Origin: JBEHWX01 sp048498995
GTDB lineage: Bacteria > Bacteroidota > Ignavibacteria > OLB7
Length of the DNA stretch: 23,944 nucleotides
NCBI GenBank assembly: GCA_048498995.1
Contig: JBEHWX010000093.1
Location: 1-23,944 of the forward strand
Direction: 5' to 3'
Shown: positions 15,465 through 23,384 of the stretch, piece by piece
Layout of the letters: every line of letters begins with the position of its first letter
Position numbering within the stretch: position 1 is the first letter of the stretch
Program-made: the position numbers and the translations under genes
Notes under the pieces: generated by a model
Told to the model about the DNA's origin: nothing
Databases searched by the model: none
The model's input: only the letters and a program-made list of their open reading frames with translations

Positions 15465-16238
15465 TCATCCGCAGAGGACGGAGCCTCCGTTGACGTTGAA
15501 GATCTCGCCGGTGACGTAGGATGCCTGGCGCGAGGCGAGGAACACCACCGCGGAGGCCACCTCGTCCGGCTCGCCGAAGCGGCCGAGCGGGATCGACTTC
15601 AGGATCTCCTTTCGCGTGCTCGTCTCGGCGTGAACCGGCTCGGTCATGTCGGTCCTGATCCATCCCGGGGCCACGCAGTTGACCGTGATCCCCTGCGGCG
15701 CCAGCTCCACGGCGAGCGACTTGGTGAAGGAGATCAGCCCTCCCTTGCTGGCCGCGTAGTGGGAGTGGAACGCCTCTCCCCGCTGGCCGGCCGTGGAGGA
15801 GATGATCACGATCCGTTTCGGCGCGTTCGATTCGCTCGGCTGGTTGAGCAGGCGGAGCGCCTCGTTGGCGACGATGAACGCCCCGGTGAGGTTCGCGTTG
15901 ATCATGTCGCGCCACTCGGCCAGGGTCACCTTGCCGAGCTCTCCCCGCTGCCAGATGCCGGCGTTGAGCACCAGCAGATCCAGCCCTCCCCAGGATTCCT
16001 CGATCCGCTTCATCATCGTGCCGACCACGCGTTCCTGCGTGACGTCGGCACGGAGCATCATATGCTCGAATCGACGCTCGCCGAGCTCCCGGCCGAAGGT
16101 TTCGGCGGTCTCGGCGTTCGTCCGGTAATTGACGGCGACCCGGGCTCCGGAGGATGCCAGGGCCATGGTGATAGCGCGACCGATGCCGCGCGTCCCGCCG
16201 GTGACGAGGGCGCGCACGCCGCTGAGGTCGAGTACCAT
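15465..16238 (-). CDS. fabG: 3-oxoacyl-[ACP] reductase FabG-like short-chain dehydrogenase
   Basis: A 257-residue SDR enzyme; the family member FabG reduces 3-oxoacyl-ACP with NADPH in fatty acid elongation. The nucleotide-binding TGGTRGIG is at residues 13-20, followed by LNAG, catalytic Ser around 147 (IISSTAG), and the YAASK pair Tyr 161/Lys 165. The C-terminal part NCVAPGWIRTDMTEP...IPLGRFGEPDEVASAVVFLASRQASYVTGEIFNVNGG is typical of FabG. ATG 16238 is preceded by AAAGGAGG, 12 bases upstream, which is a very good ribosome site; the longer open frame upstream is not used. No acpP, fabD or fabF is next to it, so another SDR substrate cannot be ruled out. Confidence 0.9.
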   Translation of the reverse strand: MVLDLSGVRALVTGGTRGIGRAITMALASSGARVAVNYRTNAETAETFGRELGERRFEHMMLRADVTQERVVGTMMKRIEESWGGLDLLVLNAGIWQRGELGKVTLAEWRDMINANLTGAFIVANEALRLLNQPSESNAPKRIVIISSTAGQRGEAFHSHYAASKGGLISFTKSLAVELAPQGITVNCVAPGWIRTDMTEPVHAETSTRKEILKSIPLGRFGEPDEVASAVVFLASRQASYVTGEIFNVNGGSVLCG

Positions 16239-16365
16239 ACGTGGATGAAACCTCCTTTCATGAGGGACGGCGACATTCAGCGTCCGTCCGATCCCCTGGT
16301 CGGGGAGTCCGGTCTTCGTCCCGGCTCCCCATGGGGAGGCCCAATTTGCAGTCCGGAGCGTCCAA

Positions 16366-16905
16366 TCACAAATCAGAATCCGCCCCGCCCCCCGAGTCGG
16401 CTGGGCCATCGGCTGGGCCATCGGCCGGGCCGTCCGGCTCTCCATTCGGCGCGCCATCCGGCGGAAGCTCGGAGGCTTCCTGGGGCGATCCGTACTTCCG
16501 GTCGTTCTGCACCGCCTTGAGCACGCCGAGATCGTGCGCCAGGTCGACGAGGTTGCGCAGGCTCCCCTGCGTGAGGGCGTAGTACTGGGAGTTGAACCGC
16601 TCCACGTCCTCCTCCTCGGCCTCGAGCAGCACCCGCGCCAGCAGATCGCGCAGGGTCTCGACCGCGGTGGCGAACTCCCGTTCGAGGTTCGGGTAGCCCT
16701 GCGAGCCGGGGGCCGCCTTCCGGAGCGTGGTGTAGAGGTTGAACAGGTGGCTGCCGTTGAAGGCCAGGGCGTTCATCTCCTCGAACGCGTCGTGCTCGGC
16801 GGCCAGCTCCAGGAGCACCGCCAGGTCGTTCCGTTTCCGCAGACCGTGGCCGGCGGCGTCGTTCAGGAAGTTCAGTACGTTTTCGGTGTCCGTGGAGATC
16901 GTCAT
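16366..16905 (-). CDS. Protein of unknown function between dnaB and fabG
   Basis: A 179-residue soluble protein, mainly helical and acidic, starting MTISTDTENVLNFLNDAAGHGLRKRNDLAVLLELAAEHDAFEEM. Its first 145 residues look like a compact helical bundle (NLEREFATAVETLRDLLARVLLEAEEEDVERF...LRNLVDLAHDLGVLKAVQNDRKYG). A disordered tail follows with the repeat DGPA-DGPA-DGPA, encoded by three 12-bp units. No signal, Cys pair or known motif is seen. ATG 16905 is preferred; the upstream extension is low-complexity. It lies between dnaB and fabG on the same strand. Function unknown. Confidence 0.75.
   Translation of the reverse strand: MTISTDTENVLNFLNDAAGHGLRKRNDLAVLLELAAEHDAFEEMNALAFNGSHLFNLYTTLRKAAPGSQGYPNLEREFATAVETLRDLLARVLLEAEEEDVERFNSQYYALTQGSLRNLVDLAHDLGVLKAVQNDRKYGSPQEASELPPDGAPNGEPDGPADGPADGPADSGGGADSDL
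16399..16434. repeat. Three 12-bp tandem units coding DGPA
   Basis: GGCTGGGCCATC occurs at 16399-16410 and 16411-16422, with a variant GGCCGGGCCGTC at 16423-16434. The repeat keeps frame and encodes the Asp-Gly-Pro-Ala tail of the 179-residue protein on the - strand. Confidence 0.85.
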
Positions 16906-17086
16906 CGCCGTTGCATGTCTGGGTTTCTGATTTCCGGCGGGCCTTCCCCCCGACGTGGTCGTCGAGCGAGAATGTCCCGCTCCGGTTTCCGCCTCCGTCG
17001 GCGCGCTTCCCTCCGGGCGATCCGGCCGTGAACGCCGCACGCCCCGCGCCGAACGACCGGGCTTGCGTCACGAAGAGGCACATCAT

Positions 17087-17125
17087 GTCGAGGGCACGCG
17101 GGTCGAGGGCATCGCGGGTCGAGGG
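17087..17125. repeat. Short direct repeats of GTCGAGGG
   Basis: GTCGAGGG occurs at 17087, 17102 and 17118, spaced 15 and 16 bases, with similar flanks (GCACGCGG, GCATCGCGG). They lie in the gap 16906-17179 after the dnaB stop codon. I see no gene there and no clear T-tract terminator. Confidence 0.6.
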
Positions 17126-17179
17126 ACGCGTCGCAGAGGCGTGATCGTCCGCGACGCGTGATCGCGTGGAGCGGCGCGC

Positions 17180-18703
17180 TTAGAAGGGCGCCGGCTCGTC
17201 CCCGGCGCCGGGGAGATACTGCGGAGGATTGTCGTACTGGAAGGCGAGGTTCTCGAACCGGGTGAACTCCTTGATGAAGGCGCACTTGGCGATGCCGGTC
17301 GGACCGTTACGCTGCTTGCCGATGATCAGCTCCGCCGTCCCCTCGGTCGGCATCCCGTCCTCGTCCATCGCGATCCCGTAGTACTCGGGACGGTGGACGA
17401 ACATCACCACGTCGGCGTCCTGCTCGATCGAGCCGGACTCTCGAAGGTCGGAGAGCATCGGGCGCTTGTCGCCGCGGGACTCGACCGAGCGGTTGAGCTG
17501 CGCCAGGGCGATGATCGGGATATCGAGCTCCTTGGCCAGCTGCTTCAGGCCTCGTGAGATCATCGAGATCTCTCGCTCGCGGCTCTCGGCCTTCGGCGCG
17601 TGCATCAGCTGGAGGTAGTCGATGACGATCATCTCGATGTTGTGCTCGCGCTTCATCAGGCGCGCGCGCGACCGGAGCTCCATGATGCCGAGCGCCGGGG
17701 TGTCGTCGATATAGAGCGGGGCCTCGGTCAGCCGGTGGATCGTCGAGACGATCTGCTGCCAGTGCTCATGCTTCAGGTCGCCGGTGCGGAGCCGCTGCTG
17801 GTCGACCTTCGCCTCGGCGGAGATCAGACGGAGCACCAGCTGCACCGCGGACATTTCCAGCGAGAAGAACGCCACCGCCTTCTTGTAGTCGATGGCGGCG
17901 TTGCGCGCGATCGACATGGCGCAGGCGGTCTTTCCCATCGAGGGCCTGGCCGCCAGAATCACCAGATCCGAGCGCTGGAAGCCGCTGGTCATCTGGTCCA
18001 GCTTCACCAGGCCGGAGGGGACGCCGATAACGCCTCCACCCTCGGCATAGCGGCTGGAGATCGACTCGAGCATCTCGATCGTGTCATGCGTCAGCCGCTT
18101 CATCGACTGATAGCTCCGCCCGCCGGTCTTGCTCTCGGCGATCTCGAAGATCTGCTGCTCGGCGCGGTCCACCTCCTCGAAGGCATCGGTGGCGTCGGAG
18201 TAGCTGTTGGCGATGATCTCGGTGGCCGCGGCGATCATCCGACGCTTGAGCGCCTTCTCGAAGACGATGCGCGCGTGATGCTCGACGTTGGCGGCGGTCG
18301 GCGTCCGGAGATTCAGCTCGGAGAGGTAGTGCGATCCCCCGACGTCGGCCAGCTTCTCCTGGCGACGGAGCTCGTCGTTCAGGGTGATGATGTCGATCGG
18401 CTGGTTCCGGTCGGCCAGCGAGAGCATCGCCTGATAGATCTGCCGGTGGCTGTCGCGATAGAAGGAGCTGGCGCCCCGCTCATCGGCCCCGAGGATCTGG
18501 ATCACCTTGTTGGCGGCTTCCTTGTCGAGCATCATCGCCCCGAGCACCGCCATCTCCGCCTCGTTCGAGTGCGGGGGGACGCGATCGGTCGGCGAGGGGG
18601 GCTCCAGGTGCACGATCTTCTGCCCGCGGCGCCCCGCGTTGAAGCGATCGTTCCGAGCACCGCCGCTGCTTTCCTCGTTGAGAATGCCACCACTGATTGC
18701 CAT
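17180..18703 (-). CDS. dnaB: Replicative DNA helicase DnaB
   Basis: A 507-residue hexameric helicase that unwinds DNA at the replication fork, moving 5'-3' on the lagging strand and binding primase. The N-terminal DnaB domain starts PPHSNEAEMAVLGAMMLD and includes HRQIYQAMLSL and GGSHYLSEL. The RecA-like C-terminal domain has GVPSGLVKLDQMTSGFQRSDLVILAARPSMGKTA (P-loop about 250-260), FFSLEMSAVQL, VIDYLQLM (Walker B near 362), ISRGLKQLAKELDIPIIALAQLNRSVESR and the Arg-finger region KQRNGPTG. No intein is present. ATG 18703 is chosen; the frame stays open to 18853 but the extra residues are Ser/Ala/Gly-rich filler. Three DnaA-box-like sites lie 183-235 bases upstream of the start. Confidence 0.97.
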   Translation of the reverse strand: MAISGGILNEESSGGARNDRFNAGRRGQKIVHLEPPSPTDRVPPHSNEAEMAVLGAMMLDKEAANKVIQILGADERGASSFYRDSHRQIYQAMLSLADRNQPIDIITLNDELRRQEKLADVGGSHYLSELNLRTPTAANVEHHARIVFEKALKRRMIAAATEIIANSYSDATDAFEEVDRAEQQIFEIAESKTGGRSYQSMKRLTHDTIEMLESISSRYAEGGGVIGVPSGLVKLDQMTSGFQRSDLVILAARPSMGKTACAMSIARNAAIDYKKAVAFFSLEMSAVQLVLRLISAEAKVDQQRLRTGDLKHEHWQQIVSTIHRLTEAPLYIDDTPALGIMELRSRARLMKREHNIEMIVIDYLQLMHAPKAESREREISMISRGLKQLAKELDIPIIALAQLNRSVESRGDKRPMLSDLRESGSIEQDADVVMFVHRPEYYGIAMDEDGMPTEGTAELIIGKQRNGPTGIAKCAFIKEFTRFENLAFQYDNPPQYLPGAGDEPAPF

Positions 18704-18885
18704 TGCTGACGCCTTCGTTCCTGCTTGCTTCGGTTGGATACTGAGGAGAGGGGAGCCGCGCTCATCGGGCGCGGCCCGTCCGCCGTTCGAGGTCGATGCC
18801 GCTCCGGAGCTCGTGGTCCGACGGGCGTCGGATGGCCAGGGCGGCGACGGCAATTCTACGGCGGAAGGTCATAACGGGAAAAGGG

Positions 18886-18938
18886 TTCTCCACATGGTTA
18901 CCCGCAAGTTATCCACATTGGGGGCGAATTTTTCCACA
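18886..18938 (+). promoter_or_regulatory. Cluster of three DnaA-box-like sites upstream of dnaB
   Basis: TTATCCACA (18909-18917) is the perfect consensus DnaA box. TTTTCCACA (18930-18938) fits TTWTNCACA, and TTCTCCACA (18886-18894) has one mismatch. All three point the same way, and their starts are 23 and 21 bases apart, about two helical turns. They lie in the 388-base gap between dnaB (-) and a lipoprotein gene (+). I see no long AT-rich unwinding stretch and no dnaA or dnaN nearby. DnaA control of dnaB, or a titration site, is therefore at least as likely as an origin. Confidence 0.65.
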
Positions 18939-19091
18939 TCCCGTGGAAATCCTCGACATGGCGGGGAAGGGGATCACGATGTAACTTACCGTCCCGCCGA
19001 TTCCGGCGGCATCCGCAATCAGAACAGCATGGCGCGTCCGGTCGGAGCGGATTGATCCCGCTCCCTGGCCGAGGCCCCGTAACACCGAACA

Positions 19092-19850
19092 ATGAGCAGC
19101 TCCCGCGCACTCCTGACGGTCCTTGCCGTCATCGTTTCAATCGCCCTGGCCGCCTGCGGCAACGACACGCCGGCCGGCCCATCCGGTCCGATCCCGATCG
19201 CCTTCAACATCGTGATCCCCCCATCCATCGTCGCCAACGGGGATTACTACGCCATGAGCGGCACCGTCTCCGAGCCCGGCTACGCCAGGATCGGCGACAC
19301 GACCATTGAGGTCCGCACCCGGACCTTCTACGCCCAGTTCTTCACCAGCAACCGCGTGCTGCTCCCCTCGAAGGTGACCCTGAACTCGCTGGCGCTGCAG
19401 CATCACAAGGATACCGACACGCTCCGCCTGGCCGCCAGCTCCGGGGAATCCTCCAAGATCAACGCCACCAATACCTGGGGGGTGACCGACACCGCCGGCG
19501 TCACGGAGACCTTCCCCATCCCGGCCGTGGATCCGCTCGACTCGATCGCGCCGCTGGAGCGCTCGACGATCGTCCGCGCCGATACCGGCCTGTCGCTGCG
19601 CTGGAGGGTTCCCGATATCTCCCAGGGGATCTACATGGTCTGGTCGGCCGACCGGACGTCGTACACCTACTCGGTCTACATCGGCGACTCCGGCCAGTTC
19701 ATCGTCCCGAAGGAGGAGCTGAAGAAGCTGACCGGCGTCGGCAAGGTGATCTTCACCCGCTTCTACCGGAGCACCAAGACCTACAAGGGAAACACCTTCT
19801 CGATGCTGAGAGTGGCTCAGCGCGTCTACAAGGTGACCGTGCAGCCATGA
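19092..19850 (+). CDS. Predicted lipoprotein of unknown function
   Basis: A 252-residue protein with a lipoprotein signal MSSSRALLTVLAVIVSIALAAC (lipidated Cys 22). The mature protein is rich in Thr, Ser and beta-prone stretches (DTLRLAASSGESS, GLSLRWRVPDISQGIYMVWSADRTSYTYSVYIGDSGQFIV), then has a basic C-terminal end (YRSTKTYKGNTFSMLRVAQRVYKVTVQP). No catalytic motif is recognised. It lies 61 bases before the outer-membrane protein gene on the same strand, so the two may be expressed together and act at the same membrane. It lacks an obvious Shine-Dalgarno site. Confidence 0.82.
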   Translation: MSSSRALLTVLAVIVSIALAACGNDTPAGPSGPIPIAFNIVIPPSIVANGDYYAMSGTVSEPGYARIGDTTIEVRTRTFYAQFFTSNRVLLPSKVTLNSLALQHHKDTDTLRLAASSGESSKINATNTWGVTDTAGVTETFPIPAVDPLDSIAPLERSTIVRADTGLSLRWRVPDISQGIYMVWSADRTSYTYSVYIGDSGQFIVPKEELKKLTGVGKVIFTRFYRSTKTYKGNTFSMLRVAQRVYKVTVQP

Positions 19851-19911
19851 CCCGTGGCGATCGGCGCGCAGGGGCGGCGCCGCATGTTTCAGCGGCAATC
19901 TTCAGGAGACC

Positions 19912-20814
19912 GTGAAGCGATCGATCATTCACCCCGCCATCCACCTTGCCGTGGGGGCCCTGCTGCTGGCGCTCCCCTCCGGAGTGGCCGCCGCCTCCGA
20001 CGGTGCCTGGAACCGGGAGGAGGACGGGTATTTCGTGAAGTTCGGCTTCACCTCGCTGACGGCCGATGAGGAATACGATTTTGCCGGCCGGCTCCGCGGG
20101 CTCTTCCGCGATTCCCTCTCCTTCGGCGATGCCGAGTTCGGTGTCTCCACCTTCACCTTCTACGCCGAGTACGGTCTGCTCGACTGGTTCACCGGCGTGG
20201 TTTCCACGCAGTTCAACGTGGCGGTCAGGAGCGCCACGTACCTGCCGACCGGGGTGCCGGTCACGGCCTCGGCCAGCGGCCTCGGGGATATCTGGCTCGG
20301 CGGGCGGGTGCGTCTGCTGCCGACCGGCGGGCCGGTTGCCGCGTCGATCACGGCCGCCTGGAAGGTGCCCACCGGATCACCACATCAGCAGATTCCGCTC
20401 GGCTCGGGGCGCGCCGATTACGAGCTGGACGGCTCGCTCGGCTCCGGCTTCGCGCTCGGCACGGTCACCGGCTACGGGCAGGTCTCGGCCGGCTACCGGC
20501 TCCGGGGAGGGGTGGCCGACGAGATCACCTACCTTGCCGAGCTCGGCGTCAACGTCGGATCGCGGACCATCGTGCATGGCGTGGTCGACGGGATCGGCTC
20601 CGGGACCGATTTCCCGGCGGCGGCCCGCGCGCTCGGCGACGGCATCGGCGGGACGGGGATCCTCCCCTCGCAGAGCTTTCTCCGCTGGACGCTCGGGGCC
20701 ATCTACGCCACCAGCGCCGGCTTCGAGCTGAGCATCGACTATTCGCGGCAGGAGTCGGGGCGCAACGCGCTGGCCTCCTCCGCGGTGGCGCTCGGCATCA
20801 CCTGGAAGCGGTAG
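19912..20814 (+). CDS. Predicted outer-membrane beta-barrel protein
   Basis: A 300-residue protein starting at GTG with AGGAG three bases before it. The N-terminus is a Sec signal (MKRSIIHPAIHLAVGALLLALPSGVAAA). The rest alternates short amphipathic strands with Gly/Ser/Asn turns (FTFYAEYGLLDWFTGVVSTQFNV, LGDIWLGGRVRLLP, VAASITAAWKVPTGSP, GQVSAGYRLRGG, FLRWTLGAIYATSAGFELSIDYSRQ), as expected of a barrel of about ten to twelve strands. The WKVPTG...LGSG spacing resembles the 'MetA-pathway of phenol degradation' transporter-like barrels, a guess from memory. The last residues (GITWKR) do not end in the usual aromatic residue. It precedes modB by 37 bases. Confidence 0.78.
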   Translation: MKRSIIHPAIHLAVGALLLALPSGVAAASDGAWNREEDGYFVKFGFTSLTADEEYDFAGRLRGLFRDSLSFGDAEFGVSTFTFYAEYGLLDWFTGVVSTQFNVAVRSATYLPTGVPVTASASGLGDIWLGGRVRLLPTGGPVAASITAAWKVPTGSPHQQIPLGSGRADYELDGSLGSGFALGTVTGYGQVSAGYRLRGGVADEITYLAELGVNVGSRTIVHGVVDGIGSGTDFPAAARALGDGIGGTGILPSQSFLRWTLGAIYATSAGFELSIDYSRQESGRNALASSAVALGITWKR

Positions 20815-20851
20815 CCGCCGGGCGGCCGCGTCGATCATCGAACTTCTCGCC

Positions 20852-21514
20852 GTGAATCAGGATGAGCTTCTCGGATCGCTCGTGATCTCCCTGGAGGTGG
20901 CCCTTGCCGCGACCGTCGCGGTGGCCATTCTCGGGGGGATCACCGGCTGGCACCTGGCGCGTCACCGCTATCCCGGCCGCGAGCTGGTGGGGGGACTGAG
21001 CCTGCTCCCCCTGTTCCTGCCCCCGACCGTGCTCGGCTACTACCTCACGCTCCTGTTCGGCCGCCGCGCGCCGCTCGGGGAGCTGCTGGGGCGCTTCGGG
21101 GTCGAGTTCACCTTCACCAGGCTCGGCGCGGCCCTGGCCAGCGCAACGGTGGCTTTTCCGCTGATGGTGCAGGCTTCCCGCGCCGCCTTCGAGACGATCG
21201 ACCGGGAGCTGGAGGAGGCGGCCGCGCTCGACGGGGCCGGACGGCGCCGTGTGCTACTGCATGTATCCCTTCCGCTGGCGCGGAACGGCCTGCTCGGCGG
21301 GATGGCGCTCGCCTTCGCCCGCGCGATGGGGGAGTTCGGCGCCACCCTGATGCTGGCCGGCGACATCCCCGGCCGCACCCAGACCATGCCCCTGGCGATC
21401 TACGACGCCTTCACCATCGGCGACGATTCCCTCGCGTTTCGCCTCGCGCTCCTGCTTACCATCGTCTCCCTGGCCGTGATCCTGATCGGATTTCGGTTGG
21501 GAAGAACGCGTTGA
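20852..21514 (+). CDS. modB: Molybdate-type ABC transporter permease (ModB-like)
   Basis: A 220-residue inner-membrane permease with the ModB pattern: N-terminal segment LLGSLVISLEVALAATVAVAILGGITGWHLA, PLFLPPTVLGYYLTLLFGRRAPLG, the cytoplasmic EAA loop EEAAALDGAGRRRVLLHVSLPLARNGLLGG (from about residue 123) that docks onto the ATPase, and FARAMGEFGATLMLAGDIPGRTQTMPLAIYDAF. It should form the membrane channel for molybdate or tungstate. The GTG start has no clear ribosome site. The ATPase (ModC) and binding protein (ModA) are not adjacent. Upstream at 37 bases is an outer-membrane barrel gene, an unusual partner. Substrate is inferred from family only. Confidence 0.9.
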   Translation: MNQDELLGSLVISLEVALAATVAVAILGGITGWHLARHRYPGRELVGGLSLLPLFLPPTVLGYYLTLLFGRRAPLGELLGRFGVEFTFTRLGAALASATVAFPLMVQASRAAFETIDRELEEAAALDGAGRRRVLLHVSLPLARNGLLGGMALAFARAMGEFGATLMLAGDIPGRTQTMPLAIYDAFTIGDDSLAFRLALLLTIVSLAVILIGFRLGRTR

Positions 21515-21670
21515 TGCAGATTGCAATGTTTTGCCGCCTCTCGTACCCGTTGTTACGTCGTTTCCGTTCCATTCTGTGGCTCGGCCATTCTTGGCCCGTG
21601 TTCTGTAATGAATGATGTAGTGGTTCGATGAATGGAAATTCGATAACGTGAATGGGGATGGGGTGAGAGC

Positions 21671-21856
21671 ATGAGTGACAAGGCGTTCTATATCACGCAG
21701 ACGATGGTGGTGATGGCGCTCGTGATGCTGAGCATGAGCGCGGCCGGATGCGATGTGATTTCCGGGATCTTCAAGGCCGGCATGTGGGTGGGAGTGGTTC
21801 TGGTCATCGTGATCGTGGCCGCGATCGGATGGGCGATCCGCTCGATGAGGAGTTGA
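21671..21856 (+). CDS. Small membrane protein with CDVI-GIFKAGMW motif
   Basis: A 61-residue protein: a first hydrophobic segment with a lipobox-like end (LSMSAAGC, Cys 27), the stretch CDVISGIFKAGMWVGV, a second hydrophobic helix (VVLVIVIVAAIGWAI) and a short basic tail (RSMRS). Small proteins of this plan are familiar to me from Bacteroidota genomes, where some are labelled phosphatidate cytidylyltransferase; at this length it cannot be that enzyme. GGTGAGAGC precedes the ATG. A strong intrinsic terminator follows at 21885. Function unknown. Confidence 0.75.
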   Translation: MSDKAFYITQTMVVMALVMLSMSAAGCDVISGIFKAGMWVGVVLVIVIVAAIGWAIRSMRS

Positions 21857-21884
21857 GTGCCGTCGGCGGTTGAGGATTCTTTCG

Positions 21885-21933
21885 GGCTGGTACAGGAAGT
21901 CATCCATGAGATGGCTCCCTGTACCGGCCTTTT
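21885..21933 (+). terminator. Rho-independent terminator after the small membrane protein
   Basis: Arms 21885-21904 and 21910-21929 form a 20-position stem with one mismatch and two G-T pairs around the loop CATGA, followed by TTTT. It begins 28 bases past the stop codon. Confidence 0.85.
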
Positions 21934-22017
21934 CTGCGTTTGGGGGCTCCCATCCAGGGCGGGATATCTCTCGCGATGAGAGGATCTTCGTCCGGAGATC
22001 TCTGCGGGGCCTGGCAT

Positions 22018-22071
22018 CTGGCTGGGGGTAAAGACCCCCAGCCAGCATATCGGCACCCGTTCCGGGTGCCG
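22018..22071. terminator. Two hairpins past the DUF445 gene end
   Basis: CTGGCTGGGGGT (22018-22029) pairs perfectly with ACCCCCAGCCAG (22034-22045) around AAAG. A second stem, CGGCACCCG (22051-22059) with CGGGTGCCG (22063-22071), follows. They lie 45-98 bases past the stop of the converging DUF445 gene. Neither has a T-run on the - strand, so termination is an inference from position. Confidence 0.5.
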
Positions 22072-22115
22072 GGAGAAGAGAAGAGGGGCCAGGAGACTTC
22101 GGCGGGGGCCGCCGG

Positions 22116-23384
22116 TCAGCGCACCAGATGGATGATCAGGCCGACGATGCCGCCGATGAAGGTGCCGTTGAGGCGGATGTACTGCAGGTCGCGGCCAAGG
22201 TTCAGCTCGAGCTCGCGCGAAAGCTGCTCGGCGTCCCACGCGTCGACGATCCGCTGGATCAGCGCGCCGATCTCGTGATGATGGTTGCCGACGATCGTGA
22301 TCACGCCGCTCCGGAGCCGGCGGTCGATCGTCTGCTGCAGCTCCACATCCTCCCCGAGCCTGCGCCAGAGGGACTCCACGGCGTTCCCCGCGTAGGCGAG
22401 GATCGTCGAATCGGTCTTCTCGATATCCGACAGCACCCACTCCTTGGCCTGACTCCAGATATCGGCGATCGCGCTCCGGACTCCCGGATGGTCGATCAGC
22501 TCGTTCTTCCAGTCGTTGATCCGGGACTGCCATTCCGGATCGGTCTTGATCCTGCCGATCCACTCCCGCGTCCGCTGGTCGAGATCGGCGCGCAGGGGAT
22601 GTTGCGGGTCGGCCGAGGCCTGCTGGATGATCTCGATCAGCGCCGTGAGGGTCTGATCGGTGGCCCGGTCCACGACCGCCTGCGGGACCAGACGCGAGCC
22701 CCATTTCAGGGTCCGCTCGATCGAGCGCTCGATGAACTCCTGCACGGTCGCGCGGCGCGAGGGGAGCCAGTCGGCCACCGCGTGCAGCGCCTGATCGATC
22801 AGCTGGTTGTGGCGTCCGGAAGCGGTGATGAGCTCCAGCCCCCCGCCGAGGAGCTCGGCGGCGTTGAGGCCGCGGAGGCGTCCGGCGATGACATCGGCCA
22901 GCAGGCGCTCCACCTGATCGGAGTCGAGGGCGCGGACCACGGCGCCGATCCCCTCGCCGATCCAGCCGGCCGCGCTCCCGCGATGCTCAGGATCGTCGAG
23001 GAACGTGGCGGCCATTCTGGAGGGGGAGAATCGGTCGATCTCCACCTTCAGGTTCTCCACCGAAAGGAGTCTGGTCTCGACGAAGTTGCCGAGATTTCGT
23101 CCGATCTCGTTCTTTTTGCGGGGAATGATGGCGGTGTGCCAGATCGGGATGCCGAGCGGATGGCGGAAGAGCGCGACGACGGCGAACCAGTCGGCCAGCG
23201 CGCCGACCATCGAGGCCTCGGCGAAGGCGTTGATGTGATCCCAGCGGAGGACCCAGAAGATGGTCCGGGTGCCGAGATGTTCGGTCAGGAAGAAGACCGC
23301 CGTCATCAGCACGAACGCTCCGGTGGCGATCATCTTCATCCGTCGGAGCGCTCGGATCTTCTCGTCGGCGTTCGGCGTCAGCAT
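22116..23384 (-). CDS. DUF445 family membrane protein (YjiN-like)
   Basis: A 422-residue protein of the DUF445 family, close in length to E. coli YjiN, whose biochemical role is not established. The N-terminus has a membrane helix (MIATGAFVLMTAVFFLTEHL), then the family signature EASMVGALADWFAVVALFRHPLGIPIWHTAIIPRKKNEIGRNLGNFVE. The long middle is helical and charged and probably faces one side of the membrane. The C-terminus ends in a second hydrophobic helix (FIGGIVGLIIHLVR). No ribosome site is obvious before the ATG. It lies 320 bases after nusB on the same strand, across a repeat-containing gap. Confidence 0.93.
   Translation of the reverse strand: MLTPNADEKIRALRRMKMIATGAFVLMTAVFFLTEHLGTRTIFWVLRWDHINAFAEASMVGALADWFAVVALFRHPLGIPIWHTAIIPRKKNEIGRNLGNFVETRLLSVENLKVEIDRFSPSRMAATFLDDPEHRGSAAGWIGEGIGAVVRALDSDQVERLLADVIAGRLRGLNAAELLGGGLELITASGRHNQLIDQALHAVADWLPSRRATVQEFIERSIERTLKWGSRLVPQAVVDRATDQTLTALIEIIQQASADPQHPLRADLDQRTREWIGRIKTDPEWQSRINDWKNELIDHPGVRSAIADIWSQAKEWVLSDIEKTDSTILAYAGNAVESLWRRLGEDVELQQTIDRRLRSGVITIVGNHHHEIGALIQRIVDAWDAEQLSRELELNLGRDLQYIRLNGTFIGGIVGLIIHLVR

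Noticed and set aside
18704..18853. N-terminal extension of DnaB
   Set aside because: The extra residues are Ser/Ala/Gly/Pro filler and ATG 18703 gives a normal DnaB length.
18886..18938. Firm call of a chromosomal origin
   Set aside because: There is no AT-rich unwinding region and no dnaA, dnaN or rpmH in the window. Three boxes alone do not prove an origin.
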